From positions 1 through 64,000 of the forward strand of contig JAEVYU010000073.1 in NCBI GenBank assembly GCA_023392595.1: a stretch of 64,000 nt of DNA. Reading direction: 5' to 3'. Every line of letters begins with the position of its first letter. The first letter of the stretch is position 1. The stretch comes from Bacillota bacterium. GTDB taxonomy: Bacteria > Bacillota > UBA4882 > UBA8346. Positions 9,432 to 18,040 of the stretch are shown piece after piece. The notes beneath the pieces were generated by a model that ran no database searches, was not told the origin of the DNA, and saw only the letters and a program-made list of their open reading frames with translations. A program made the position numbers and the translations under genes.

Positions 9432-9552
9432 TTGAATCCGGCAAGTAACCCCGAAAACCTCAGTCGCATTTAAACTTGCCGGATTCAAACAATGAACCCG
9501 ATCCGGCCAATTTTTCTGCGTCATCGCAGAAAAATTGTCACTTACTTGCCGG
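9432..9552. repeat. Small palindromic element with TTGCCGGAT ends
   Basis: TTGAATCCGGCAAGT (9432-9446) is repeated in inverted form at 9474-9488, and a third ACTTGCCGGAT unit follows at about 9542. Between them lies a strong hairpin, CAATTTTTCTGCG / CGCAGAAAAATTG (9508-9537), which could end the TPR gene's transcript. The 11-mer ACTTGCCGGAT recurs in the element at 44820-44990, suggesting a mobile palindromic family. It fills the gap between the regulator pair and the TPR gene. Confidence 0.6.
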
Positions 9553-9574
9553 ATCGAGGTTAAAAATGATTCTT

Positions 9575-10387
9575 TCAGCCAAGCTTCTTTTCCCACGCTT
9601 CTGCTTCTGACGCTGAAACATCGGACATGTCCGGATCATCCTTGATTTTGGTTACCGCAATTTTTAAATGCTCACGGGCTGATTCTAAATCCCCAAGTTC
9701 ATATTCAGCCCGGCCCAACCAGTAGTATGACTCCACCGGCCATGATAAATGCTGAATCGACCATTGGTAATCATCCCTGGCTTTATCAAACTCTCCCTGC
9801 TCAAAATGGATACGTCCCATTAACAAGACCGGCTGGGTGGCTTTTAAATCCAAAGAGCGGGCCTTTTCCGCCGCTTTTAAGGCTTCTTCCAGCCTACCGA
9901 CCTTAAATAAGGTTGTCGCCAAATTGAGATCGACCACATAATTTTCTACTCCCCGGCGAATCAAGTTGGATAACACTTCTACTGCTTTATCATAGTTAGC
10001 GGATTCCCGGTAGGCAATCGCCAAGAGAATCCTGGCATTCTGTCCGGAACGGGGATGATCCAATTCAACAGCGGATTCTAAAACCGAAGTTGCTTCCGTC
10101 CAACGCTTTTGACGAATATATATCGTTGCCAGCGACAAATAAGGTTGAAAAATTAATGGCTTATAACTGACTGCCTTGGTAAGCCATCTTTCTTTTTTCT
10201 GCTGATTCAATGTGAAATGGCTCCAATTATTCCAAAAAACCCCCGGTGCCCATAAGAATACCACCAAAACCCAGGCCGCCACCCCGGAGATCACCACCCA
10301 TAACGGGCAATGGTAAATTATTGATAAAATGCACCACAAAAGCAAAATCCATGTTAAACCAGACTGCCAAAGCTGTTTAATCTTCAC
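9575..10387 (-). CDS. Membrane-anchored TPR protein
   Basis: About 270 residues from the GTG at 10387, chosen because AAGGAGG lies about 11 bases upstream; a longer reading from 10486 lacks such a site. Two hydrophobic segments at the N-terminus are followed by five to six tetratricopeptide repeats (for example the segments AYRESANYDKAVEVL, ATTLFKVGRLEEALKAAEKA and GRAEYELGDLESAREHL). TPRs are protein-protein scaffolds; this one faces the cytoplasm or outside depending on topology. No enzymatic domain is seen. Confidence 0.8.
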   Translation of the reverse strand: MKIKQLWQSGLTWILLLWCILSIIYHCPLWVVISGVAAWVLVVFLWAPGVFWNNWSHFTLNQQKKERWLTKAVSYKPLIFQPYLSLATIYIRQKRWTEATSVLESAVELDHPRSGQNARILLAIAYRESANYDKAVEVLSNLIRRGVENYVVDLNLATTLFKVGRLEEALKAAEKARSLDLKATQPVLLMGRIHFEQGEFDKARDDYQWSIQHLSWPVESYYWLGRAEYELGDLESAREHLKIAVTKIKDDPDMSDVSASEAEAWEKKLG

Positions 10388-10492
10388 AACCGCGATAACC
10401 TCCTTGTATCTTTTCCTTATCCATATTATAACTCTACCTTTGCCCCATTTTACCAAAAAATTTTGAAGTTCTGATGAAGATATCATGTTTAC

Positions 10493-10521
10493 TTGCCTGT
10501 CTGTGCCTTTTATGGTAGAAT
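10493..10521 (+). promoter_or_regulatory. Sigma-A promoter of the Rrf2 gene
   Basis: TTGCCT and TAGAAT are separated by 17 bp, about 50 bp before the Rrf2-family start codon. Confidence 0.6.
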
Positions 10522-10572
10522 AATTTTAAAACCTATCAATTTACTGTCCTTTATAGGAAAGGAGTATTTACC

Positions 10573-11025
10573 TTGCAAATTTCAACACGCGGACGTTATG
10601 GGCTTCGCGCGATGGTTGATATGTCTCTTCATACAACAGAGGGTCCTTTAGCCCTCCGTGTCATAGCTGAACGCCAAGGAATTTCCGAATCGTATCTGGA
10701 GCAAGTCTTTACCAGTTTACGCAAAGCCGGTTTAGTTAGAGCTTCCAGGGGAGCCCAGGGCGGTTATGAACTGGGACAGGGAGCCGCTGAAATTACCGTG
10801 GGACAAATTCTGCGAGCTTTAGAAGGACCGATTATTCCCGTGCATTGTGTGGGAGATGGCAATAGTAACGCTTCTTATTGTGAACGGGAAAAAATCTGCA
10901 TCACCCGCTCCTTCTGGGAGGAACTCCGTGGTAAAATTAACGAATTTTTAGATAGTGTTACCCTTCAGGATCTGGCAGAGCGGGCCAAAACGGTTCTTCC
11001 CGAGGAACCCATGTATTTTATTTAA
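10573..11025 (+). CDS. Rrf2-family regulator with cysteine cluster (IscR-like)
   Basis: A 150-residue winged-helix regulator with the Rrf2 N-terminus (STRGRYGLRAMVDM) and recognition region AERQGISESYLEQVF. Unlike CymR, it keeps three cysteines, C92, C103 and C109 (SYCEREKICI), in the position where IscR/NsrR bind an Fe-S cluster, so it probably senses Fe-S status, iron or redox. The start is TTG with AAAGGAGT upstream. No isc or suf genes are in the window; the convergent NapH-like ferredoxin gene is the nearest Fe-S gene. Target genes are unknown. Confidence 0.85.
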   Translation: MQISTRGRYGLRAMVDMSLHTTEGPLALRVIAERQGISESYLEQVFTSLRKAGLVRASRGAQGGYELGQGAAEITVGQILRALEGPIIPVHCVGDGNSNASYCEREKICITRSFWEELRGKINEFLDSVTLQDLAERAKTVLPEEPMYFI

Positions 11026-11033
11026 AAAACTAA

Positions 11034-11690
11034 TTACCCAAGATGCAGGGACTTCCTGGGACATTTTTCTATGCACGTTCCACATTGAATACAGTCAGGA
11101 TGGAGCACTTTTCCTTGGGTTTTATAACGATGAACATCAATATTCATCGGACAACTTCTCGTACACAATTTGCAATCGATACAGCTATCTTGATTAAACC
11201 GAATCCCCCCATGCTCCCTTTTCAATGATGTTTTCTTAGCTGTAAACCCGGCCATCGTCCCCATCGGACATATCAAGCACCAAGTCCGATGGTTGAATAC
11301 ACTCCCCAGGATGACCGCCGCCAAAGTGGTAATAATAATCATTCTTACGAAAACACGGCCAACACTGGATATATCTCCCCACGCAAAAACCAATTGAATA
11401 CCAAATCCCGCTAAAATCAAAACCAGGAAAAAAATCCGGAACCGGTTATCCCCTATGAGTGCGGGAATTCTATGTCTGAAACTCACCTTTGAAAGAACGA
11501 CATCGTTAAAACTACCGCGGGGACAATAAGTTCCACACCACTTGCGTCCGTTGAAAAAGGCAACCACAATCGGAGCCAGCATGCAAATAACAGCTCCAAT
11601 GCCAATAGCCGGGTAGATTAAACCCAAAATACAAAAAATAACCAGTATAACCCAAGCCCACTGATGAAGGAACCTTGAAAAGTGTTTCAA
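11034..11690 (-). CDS. NapH/NosR-like membrane 4Fe-4S protein
   Basis: An integral membrane electron-transfer protein. I use TTG at 11690, which has GGGAGG nine bases upstream; the upstream ATG reading lacks a site. Two paired cysteine motifs (KWCGTYCPRG and TWCLICPMG) occur near membrane helices, as in NapH, NosR and CcoG. Two C-terminal 4Fe-4S ferredoxin motifs follow (CIDCKLCTRSCP and CIQCGTCIEKCP). Such proteins pass quinol electrons to periplasmic or outer reductases. No reductase gene is adjacent, so the acceptor is unknown. Confidence 0.85.
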   Translation of the reverse strand: MKHFSRFLHQWAWVILVIFCILGLIYPAIGIGAVICMLAPIVVAFFNGRKWCGTYCPRGSFNDVVLSKVSFRHRIPALIGDNRFRIFFLVLILAGFGIQLVFAWGDISSVGRVFVRMIIITTLAAVILGSVFNHRTWCLICPMGTMAGFTAKKTSLKREHGGIRFNQDSCIDCKLCTRSCPMNIDVHRYKTQGKVLHPDCIQCGTCIEKCPRKSLHLG

Positions 11691-11778
11691 TTTAAACAAC
11701 CTCCCATATAATTTAACTGCAGGGGTATTGTATATGATCATAAAATGATTTTGCAATTTTGTCAATCGTAATATTCAA

Positions 11779-11790
11779 ATATTCGAATAT
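11779..11790. promoter_or_regulatory. 12-bp palindrome upstream of the NapH-like gene
   Basis: ATATTCGAATAT is a perfect palindrome, preceded by a half-copy ATATTCAA, about 90 bp upstream of the chosen start. ArsR-type repressors bind similar sites. No regulator of that type is adjacent. Confidence 0.35.
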
Positions 11791-11869
11791 ATGTGGTACC
11801 ATCAACTCACCAATGCTTTGACTCACGATCGGCTGACTCATATATAACTTCGCCGCAGATTATTTTTCT

Positions 11870-12052
11870 TCATGGATCCATGATTTTCATGATGCTTTCA
11901 ATTTCATCCATACAGTTTTTAACATCCACCGCATTCATATAAGGGAAATGCTTTGACAATCCAAACCCCGGCTTAACAAGCAATTCTTTTTGTTCTGGCG
12001 ATAATAATTTATCCCATTCATGGTTAAGTTTTTTACGATACACTACGCCCAC
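11870..12052 (-). CDS. Small hypothetical protein (60 aa)
   Basis: Short frame beginning at GTG, 18 bp after the HTH-type gene on the same strand. The product is moderately charged (HEWDKLLSPEQKELLVKPGF) with a single cysteine and no membrane segment. I do not recognise it; it may be a genuine second gene of the pair or the tail of a decayed gene. Confidence 0.35.
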   Translation of the reverse strand: MGVVYRKKLNHEWDKLLSPEQKELLVKPGFGLSKHFPYMNAVDVKNCMDEIESIMKIMDP

Positions 12053-12070
12053 CGCGCCGACCCCCTAAAC

Positions 12071-12361
12071 TTAATTATTTTTATTAACTATGCACTCATC
12101 GCCATTTCGCGAAATCAATTTCTTTTTTTCCATCTCCTCAATTCTGGCGGTAACGATTTCCATGGATAAATTAAGATACCGGCTAATCGCCAAACAACTC
12201 ATCTTCCCACCGTGCCTAATCAAGACGGCAATGATTTTATGGTTCAAATGATCCTTCACTTTTTTTCGCTTATCGCCTGCAGTTTTAAACTCACCGAACA
12301 GAATGATAAAAAGTTCGATGAAGATTAAAAAGTTAACAATAAAATCTCGATTTATAATCAT
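12071..12361 (-). CDS. Membrane-anchored winged-helix protein
   Basis: A 96-residue protein with an N-terminal hydrophobic segment (about 6-24, NFLIFIELFIILFG) followed by a winged-helix-like region (KIIAVLIRHGGKMSCLAISRYL...VTARIEEMEKKKLI) resembling MarR or Lrp DNA-binding modules. Such a small membrane-tethered helix-turn-helix is unusual. GGAG lies eight bases before the ATG. No partner is evident other than the short downstream frame. Confidence 0.5.
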   Translation of the reverse strand: MIINRDFIVNFLIFIELFIILFGEFKTAGDKRKKVKDHLNHKIIAVLIRHGGKMSCLAISRYLNLSMEIVTARIEEMEKKKLISRNGDECIVNKNN

Positions 12362-12402
12362 CTCAGTGACTCCGCTTTATTATAAGTTAAAATTGCAATC
12401 AT

Positions 12403-13512
12403 TCACTGAATAAAATCAAAGGTCCCCCGGTTAAGACCTGCACCGGGTTTACAAAAATACGAATTAACAACTTTCATCGCCAGCCGTTCCGCCAATTTCA
12501 TACCGGTGTTGCCATTGGTCATAATCACTACGCCCTGATTGGACTTCTTGCTGACAATCAAGAAACTGCAATAGTAATAGTTATTACCCCAATGCCAAAA
12601 GAAATCCCCATTCGGTGATTGTAAGATTCCAAATCCCAACCCCCAATAGATATTTTTTTGCCATTTGACCGTAGGCTGTAACATTTGGGCTACGGTTTCC
12701 GGTTTTAATAATGTCGGGCGAATGACTTCCTTGATAAATTTGGCCATGTCCCCGGGAGTTGAAAGTAAACTATAGGCAGCATTGACCTCTTTTTTATCAA
12801 TAGGAAAAGCCAGGCCCGCTTCATGACCGGTGGCAATCAACGGTTGAAATTTTTTACTAAATGCAAAAGAACTTGAATTCATATCAAGGGGTTCAAAAAT
12901 CACTTGCTTCATGAATCTTTCAAAAGGCACTCCGGTTACATTCACAATGACTTCTTGAAGATAGCGGAAACCGGCCCCGGAATATGAAAATTGACTCCCG
13001 GGTGTAAAATACACTTTCCGATCGCCACCATCGGAATCATTGGAAAGCCCCGAGGTATGATTGAGAATCATTCGGAGGGTTATACGATTGGCATCTTTGG
13101 GTTCCGGTATATATGGCCGTTTCATGTAGTGATTCAACGGGGTATCCAAGGCGAGCTTTTCCTGTTCTACCAGAATCATTGCTGCGTAAGCCGTTAATGT
13201 TTTGCTAAATGAAGCAGCCTGAAAGACCGTATGAACATCTACCGGCACACCGGTGCGGGCATTTTTAACTCCAAACCCTTTCCGATAAATGGTTTTTTGG
13301 TCATCGAATATCACTATTGAAAGGCCCGGAACAAGGTGTTTATCCATTTTTTCCGTAATGTACGAATCTAATTTCTCATAATCCCGGCCTTCATTGGGAA
13401 ATTCAACCAATTTTGCCGTTCCGGCTATAATTACACTGATAAAAACGAGTATCAATAAAAATAACCGCCGGGGTTTCTGTAATACAATTCGCCGTTGCCT
13501 AATTTTCATCAT
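12403..13512 (-). CDS. Serine hydrolase, class C beta-lactamase family
   Basis: Membrane-anchored or secreted penicillin-binding-protein-like hydrolase of 369 residues. An N-terminal hydrophobic anchor (about 17-33) follows a very basic start. The active-site SxxK is SFSK at 101-104. The second motif is YSG (in FSYSGAGF), and the third is HWG rather than KTG, typical of the beta-lactamase/esterase EstB-like group. Substrate could be a D-amino peptide or an ester. It is followed upstream by a strong hairpin and no obvious operon partner. Confidence 0.85.
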   Translation of the reverse strand: MMKIRQRRIVLQKPRRLFLLILVFISVIIAGTAKLVEFPNEGRDYEKLDSYITEKMDKHLVPGLSIVIFDDQKTIYRKGFGVKNARTGVPVDVHTVFQAASFSKTLTAYAAMILVEQEKLALDTPLNHYMKRPYIPEPKDANRITLRMILNHTSGLSNDSDGGDRKVYFTPGSQFSYSGAGFRYLQEVIVNVTGVPFERFMKQVIFEPLDMNSSSFAFSKKFQPLIATGHEAGLAFPIDKKEVNAAYSLLSTPGDMAKFIKEVIRPTLLKPETVAQMLQPTVKWQKNIYWGLGFGILQSPNGDFFWHWGNNYYYCSFLIVSKKSNQGVVIMTNGNTGMKLAERLAMKVVNSYFCKPGAGLNRGTFDFIQ

Positions 13513-13575
13513 CGTCTTCTACCTAAAGTTATATGATTATCACTCCGTAAAGTGCTAAAAAGCAATCATTTCAAT

Positions 13576-13615
13576 GATCCCAACAAACCGGATGAGGGTC
13601 CAGTTTGTTGGGATC
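13576..13615. terminator. Strong hairpin between two minus-strand genes
   Basis: GATCCCAACAAAC and GTTTGTTGGGATC form a 13-bp perfect stem with a 14-base loop. It lies just after the broken ankyrin/OmpA gene in the direction of transcription. There is no clear U-tract, so it may be a repeat rather than a terminator. Confidence 0.5.
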
Positions 13616-13699
13616 TATAGGAGGTTCGGAAAAGCTTAATCAATTCTTTATTTACTTGATTGTCTTTTCAAGAACTTGTTCTTTGGTAAGTACGGTTTC

Positions 13700-14616
13700 T
13701 CATTCCAAACCATCGACCCGGCGGTTATATTGCCAAGCTGTTTCATCATGGCCTTTTTGCACCGGGTAATCTTTGCCGTATGCATAAATAATAATCCGTT
13801 CTTTGGCAATGGCCTCCTTCACCAGGTAATCCTAAACCGCTTTAGCTCGGTTAGCAGTTAGTTCCAGATTATATTCCCGGGAACCCCGCTCATCGGCATG
13901 ACCGCCTAAAATGACATATAAACCGGTATTCTCTTTTAAAAGAGTCGAGTTTTGATTCAGGGTAGCTATTTGATCCTCCCGAATCACCGCGCTATCGAAA
14001 TTAAAGAAGATCGATTTTAAAACTTGACTGATTTGAGGGGAGATAAAGTTTTCCACTTGGAAACCATTTTCAAGCGAGAAAGTCTGTCCATCGGGAGTTG
14101 TTGATACCACCCGGTATTGTCCGACCTGCTTACCACTTAAATCAAAGAAGCATGATGCGTTCGTCTCATTTTCGACTTTCATGTTGGAGCTAATGATTTC
14201 GCCTTCTTTGCCTACCAGTTTAATTTGAAGGCCGCTCACAAACTGAGCACCCTGGATTTCCACGAAAACAGAACCGTTATTGGCTGCTTTGTTCGGAATA
14301 ATCGTGGTAATTCCCAATGCCGGCTTTGAATCTTTAACCGAAGCCGGTGTAGGGGTCTGAGACTTCTTTCCCCAATTTCTAAGCAATTCAATCATTGCTG
14401 TTTGATTATTATCAATGGCAATTTGCAGAGCAGTTTTACCCCCGCCCTCCGTAGCATTAATATCAGCCCCATTTTCCAAAAGCAATTGGGCTGTATCAAC
14501 GTTCCCTTTTTCCGCTGCAAACATCAAAGCGGTTTTACCGTCCTGATCTTTGCCGTTAACATCAGCCCCTTTTTCAATTAATGTTTTGGCGATTTCGTTA
14601 TTTCATCCAGATTCAT
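13700..14616 (-). pseudogene. Broken ankyrin - IPT-like - OmpA-domain protein
   Basis: The readable frame encodes two ankyrin repeats (NGADINATEGGGKTALQIAI), an IPT/TIG-like beta region, and an OmpA-type peptidoglycan-binding domain (NFDSAVIREDQ ... GGHADERGSREYNLELTANRAKAV). It stops at an in-frame TAG (13832-13834), after which the same frame continues with the rest of the OmpA domain (DYLVKEAIAKERIIIYAYGK ... NRRVDG) to a TGA at 13700. At the 5' end an ATG at 14616 is out of frame with the ankyrin repeats and needs a one-base correction near 14605. OmpA domains anchor the outer membrane to peptidoglycan, which supports a diderm envelope. Two lesions make it a pseudogene unless the sequence contains errors. 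Confidence 0.75.
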
Positions 14617-14787
14617 CGCTATCTCTGATTCCAAATTGGATTTTTTTAACTTTATTTATACTATATTATACTATTTTATATTTCAATGTCAAATTCTATC
14701 GTGCTATAATAATATAACATATTGCAAATGGTAAAAGGGAATTGACAAACAAGCGGGAATATATTGAGTAATTATGAGGTGAACCGG

Positions 14788-15321
14788 ATGGTAAATGAGA
14801 GCAATGAAATATGGACTGTCAATGAAGTGGCTGATTATTTGAGAATGAACCCCATGACAATTTACCGTTTAGCCCAGCAAGGGAAGATCCCTGCTAGTAA
14901 AATTCTTGGTAGCTGGCGATTTAAGCGGCAGGAGATTGAGTCCTGGATTAAGGCTCAGGAGTTTCAGCCGTCAAAAATTTTGGTCATTGATGATGACCCT
15001 CTCATTGGAAGTACAATTAAAAACGCCTTATCAAAAAAACATACCGTGATCCTGACGGAGACTGCTTTTGATGCTCTCAAGGCCCTTGAAAACCAAAAAT
15101 TTAATTTGATTTATTTGGATCTTAAATTACCCGATATGGACGGGGTGACTTTATATAAAAAAATAGTTGTTTCAAGCAAAAACACTCCTGTGGTCGTTAT
15201 CACAGGTTCCACCGACGGAGAGTTGTTGTCAAAAATGGTCGCTGAGGGAGTTCAGTTTGTCCTGAACAAACCGTTCACTAAGGACGAAGTGCAGCAAATG
15301 TTAAGCTTTATAAAGGTGTGA
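14788..15321 (+). CDS. HTH-receiver protein with reversed domain order
   Basis: A 177-residue protein starting at ATG 14788 (GAGGTGAA five bases before). Residues 9-55 are an excisionase/BldC-type helix-turn-helix (WTVNEVADYLRMNPMTIYRL ... GSWRFKRQEIESWI). Residues 62-177 form a complete receiver with acidic pocket at 68-70, phosphorylation site D111 (YLDLKLPDMDG), Thr in VVVITG and Lys in NKPF. Normal response regulators have the receiver first; here the DNA-binding part is first. It is the first gene of a tight three-gene operon with a binding protein and a histidine kinase, its likely partner. Confidence 0.85.
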   Translation: MVNESNEIWTVNEVADYLRMNPMTIYRLAQQGKIPASKILGSWRFKRQEIESWIKAQEFQPSKILVIDDDPLIGSTIKNALSKKHTVILTETAFDALKALENQKFNLIYLDLKLPDMDGVTLYKKIVVSSKNTPVVVITGSTDGELLSKMVAEGVQFVLNKPFTKDEVQQMLSFIKV

Positions 15322-15326
15322 AATCA

Positions 15327-16304
15327 ATGGGCATTTCCAAAAAAAGCTTGATATCGGTAACGCTGGTGCTTTTTTTGATTGTGAGTATTGGATTCCTTTA
15401 TGTTTTTAATCCCATTCAAACAAAGCCCAAAAGAGTAGGAGTGCTTTTTTATCAAAGCAATCCAACCACCCTTCGATTCTTAGCCGGACTGAAAACCGGT
15501 CTTGCCAAACAGGGTTATTATCAAGGAGAAAATTTGGATTTGGTGGTTGAAAACTTTCAAAACTCAACCCCGAAAGTTACTATGGCAACTCTACGCAAAA
15601 TTGCCCAAAAACGGGTTAAGGTATTGATTACCACCGGAAAAGACTTGACCATAACGACGGCCCATACTTTTAGGGATAAACCCATTATTTATACTTTAGT
15701 CTCCCGCCCCATTACAAAAGAGACCATTCAAACCATTATTGATGAGAAAAATATCACCGGAGTTTCTTACTTCACTCCCTATGACCGCACCTTAGAACTG
15801 GCTCAAAGAATCATTCCTCATTTTAAAAGACTTACTTTAATTCTTCCGCCCCATTCGGCCTGGACTGATTATAAAAGGCTTAGTGAAGCCGCCCAAAAAA
15901 CAGGCATCCAACTCAATCAGATCGCAACTCCTTTACCGGACTTGGAAAGAACCATCTTGAATTTAAAAGGCAAAACCGATGCTATATTTTTGCCTTATGA
16001 CATTCAATTAATTTTCCGGGCCGGTTTACTTAAAGCTGCCTTAATTAAAGCTAGCCTTCCGGCAATTAGCAACAATCTCGAATATCAATCCGGTTGCGTT
16101 TTAACTTACTATGCCGAACCGGAGACAATAGGAGAAATAGCCGGCCAAATGGCGGTAAAAATTTTCCATGGCGCCAAGGTTAAATATTTACCGATCGAAT
16201 TATCCAGTTATTATAAGCTCACAATCAATAAGGCGTTACTTGAAAAACTAAATTTTTCAATCCATGAGGATGTTTTGAGTTATGCAAATGAAGTTATTCG
16301 ATAA
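15327..16304 (+). CDS. ABC-type substrate-binding protein (PF04392-like), sensory
   Basis: A 325-residue protein with an N-terminal hydrophobic signal/anchor (about 8-28), then the two-lobed binding fold typical of the ABC_sub_bind family (RVGVLFYQSNPTTLRFLAGLKTGL). ATG 15327 is preferred because GGTGTGA lies upstream. There is no permease or ATPase gene nearby; instead it overlaps a histidine kinase gene by 23 bp. It probably presents a ligand to the kinase rather than to a transporter. Ligand is unknown; some family members bind tryptophan or other aromatic compounds. Confidence 0.8.
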   Translation: MGISKKSLISVTLVLFLIVSIGFLYVFNPIQTKPKRVGVLFYQSNPTTLRFLAGLKTGLAKQGYYQGENLDLVVENFQNSTPKVTMATLRKIAQKRVKVLITTGKDLTITTAHTFRDKPIIYTLVSRPITKETIQTIIDEKNITGVSYFTPYDRTLELAQRIIPHFKRLTLILPPHSAWTDYKRLSEAAQKTGIQLNQIATPLPDLERTILNLKGKTDAIFLPYDIQLIFRAGLLKAALIKASLPAISNNLEYQSGCVLTYYAEPETIGEIAGQMAVKIFHGAKVKYLPIELSSYYKLTINKALLEKLNFSIHEDVLSYANEVIR

Positions 16305-18015
16305 ACAGTCATTACAACGAAGATTAACCTTTTATCCGTTGTTTTGGTTTACCATTGGCTTATTTCTAACCTTTGGTATCACTGTTGCTTTAATTAAACA
16401 ATATCTAGACAACTACCTCATGACTCAGATTATTGCCTATTCTCAGCAAACCGCCAAAGATATCACCAATATCATCGACCACGACAAAGAAACCATCTCG
16501 GCTTTTCTCCTGTCGGATACCATGCGTAATTTGGAAGAACCAGACCGGCTGAAGGTTGCTCTTGAACGGCTGTTGAGTCATAATAAGAATTTTTTGGAAG
16601 GTTACATTATTGATAAAAATGGCCATACCTTGGTCAGTGTTTCGCGGCTCCGGATTTTTTCCGAAACAAAACCCGATTTCAGCAACAACCCGATTTTCTT
16701 AACGGCCCGAAATGACCAGATTGGACTCTCCGGTTGGGATAATTTTATGGAAGAAAACCGGCCCTTTTGGTATATGGCGATTCCGATCGAAAAATTCCCC
16801 AGTGAAGTAAGTGGGGTTCTGCTTGTAACCATCGATCTGCGCCGAATTGAAGATGCCATTCTTACCTCCCAGGGTGCCAAATACGGCGGCACACCCATCT
16901 TAATCGATCATCAAGGCAATATTTTGGTTCATTTGGATCGATCCAAACTGGGGGTTAATTGGATCAGGCATCGAGTCGTACAAAAAATACTTCATGGTGA
17001 GATCGGCACCACTCAATATCATGATGAGCAGGGCCATTATGTTCTGGCAGCCTATCAACCATTAAATCCTTACAATTGGGGACTTATCGTTCAGGTCCCA
17101 CCCGGGCAAACAATTTATGTCATCCGTGACAAAGTGATTTTGATTTTCAGTTTGATGATGATTGTTATTTTTGTTGTTACCGGTCTTATTACTTATGCGG
17201 CCGCCGGGCGAGTTGTCATACCCATTAAAGAATTAACCAGAGCCAGTCAACGGTTTGGCGAAGGGCAAAAGCTTAAATACTCACCCGTTGAAGGCAGTGA
17301 CGAGATCGCCCGCTTATCATCGGCATTTTACGAAATGGCAGTCAGTCTCCAGGATCACGAAAAGCAAAGGGCTCAATATATTTCCATGATTGCCCATGAT
17401 TTGCGGAACCCATTAACTTCCATCACTGCGTTTTTTCATTCCCAAAATACCGAGGCTTCCGGCGAAAGAGAAAGGAACCTTGGACTAGCCAAGTTAGAAC
17501 AGGTTAACAGAATGATCGGGGATTTATTGGAATTTTCACGGCTTGATTTGGGCGAGATTCGTTTCAGTCCCGAGACGGTGAGTGTAAAATACCTTTGTGA
17601 GGATGTACTATCCGGTTATCAAGAACGAGCGGCTAAGTTCAGGCTCGCTTCTTTTTCCCCGGGAATCTGTGTATGGGCTGATCCTGTGCGTTTTCAACAA
17701 ATTTTGCAAAATATTTTCGATAACAGCCTTAAATATACCCCGGCGGATAGTACTGTATACATTGATTGCAAGGTCCCCGGCGAGCAGATTGAAGTTACGA
17801 TCTCCGACTCCGGTCCCGGACTTCCGGTCGAAGTCATTCAAAATCTTTTTAAGCCATTTCAAGCCAATTGTCGTCAACAGCAAGGAAGCTACGGCCTGGG
17901 ACTGGCTATTGCCAAGAAGCTGGCCTTACAAATGAATGGCGATCTAAAAGTGAAATCCGCCGGAGGCAAAGGTACTACCTTCCGGGTTTTTTTGCCGAAA
18001 TCTTTCAATGATTGA
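16282..18015 (+). CDS. Cache-type sensor histidine kinase
   Basis: A 577-residue membrane kinase. Two membrane helices (about 18-38 and 288-308) bracket a large extracytoplasmic domain with double-Cache features (LEGYIIDKNGHTLVSVS ... GGTPILIDHQGNILVH). It is followed by HAMP, HisKA (ISMIAHDLRNPL with the phospho-His) and a HATPase domain (NIFDNSLKYTP, SDSGPGLP, YGLGLAIAK). It overlaps the binding-protein gene, and with the HTH-receiver protein it forms a self-contained signalling operon. The sensor may read the binding protein, a small molecule directly, or both. Confidence 0.9.
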   Translation: MQMKLFDKQSLQRRLTFYPLFWFTIGLFLTFGITVALIKQYLDNYLMTQIIAYSQQTAKDITNIIDHDKETISAFLLSDTMRNLEEPDRLKVALERLLSHNKNFLEGYIIDKNGHTLVSVSRLRIFSETKPDFSNNPIFLTARNDQIGLSGWDNFMEENRPFWYMAIPIEKFPSEVSGVLLVTIDLRRIEDAILTSQGAKYGGTPILIDHQGNILVHLDRSKLGVNWIRHRVVQKILHGEIGTTQYHDEQGHYVLAAYQPLNPYNWGLIVQVPPGQTIYVIRDKVILIFSLMMIVIFVVTGLITYAAAGRVVIPIKELTRASQRFGEGQKLKYSPVEGSDEIARLSSAFYEMAVSLQDHEKQRAQYISMIAHDLRNPLTSITAFFHSQNTEASGERERNLGLAKLEQVNRMIGDLLEFSRLDLGEIRFSPETVSVKYLCEDVLSGYQERAAKFRLASFSPGICVWADPVRFQQILQNIFDNSLKYTPADSTVYIDCKVPGEQIEVTISDSGPGLPVEVIQNLFKPFQANCRQQQGSYGLGLAIAKKLALQMNGDLKVKSAGGKGTTFRVFLPKSFND

Positions 18016-18040
18016 TTTCCAGATGCACGTAAACACACTG

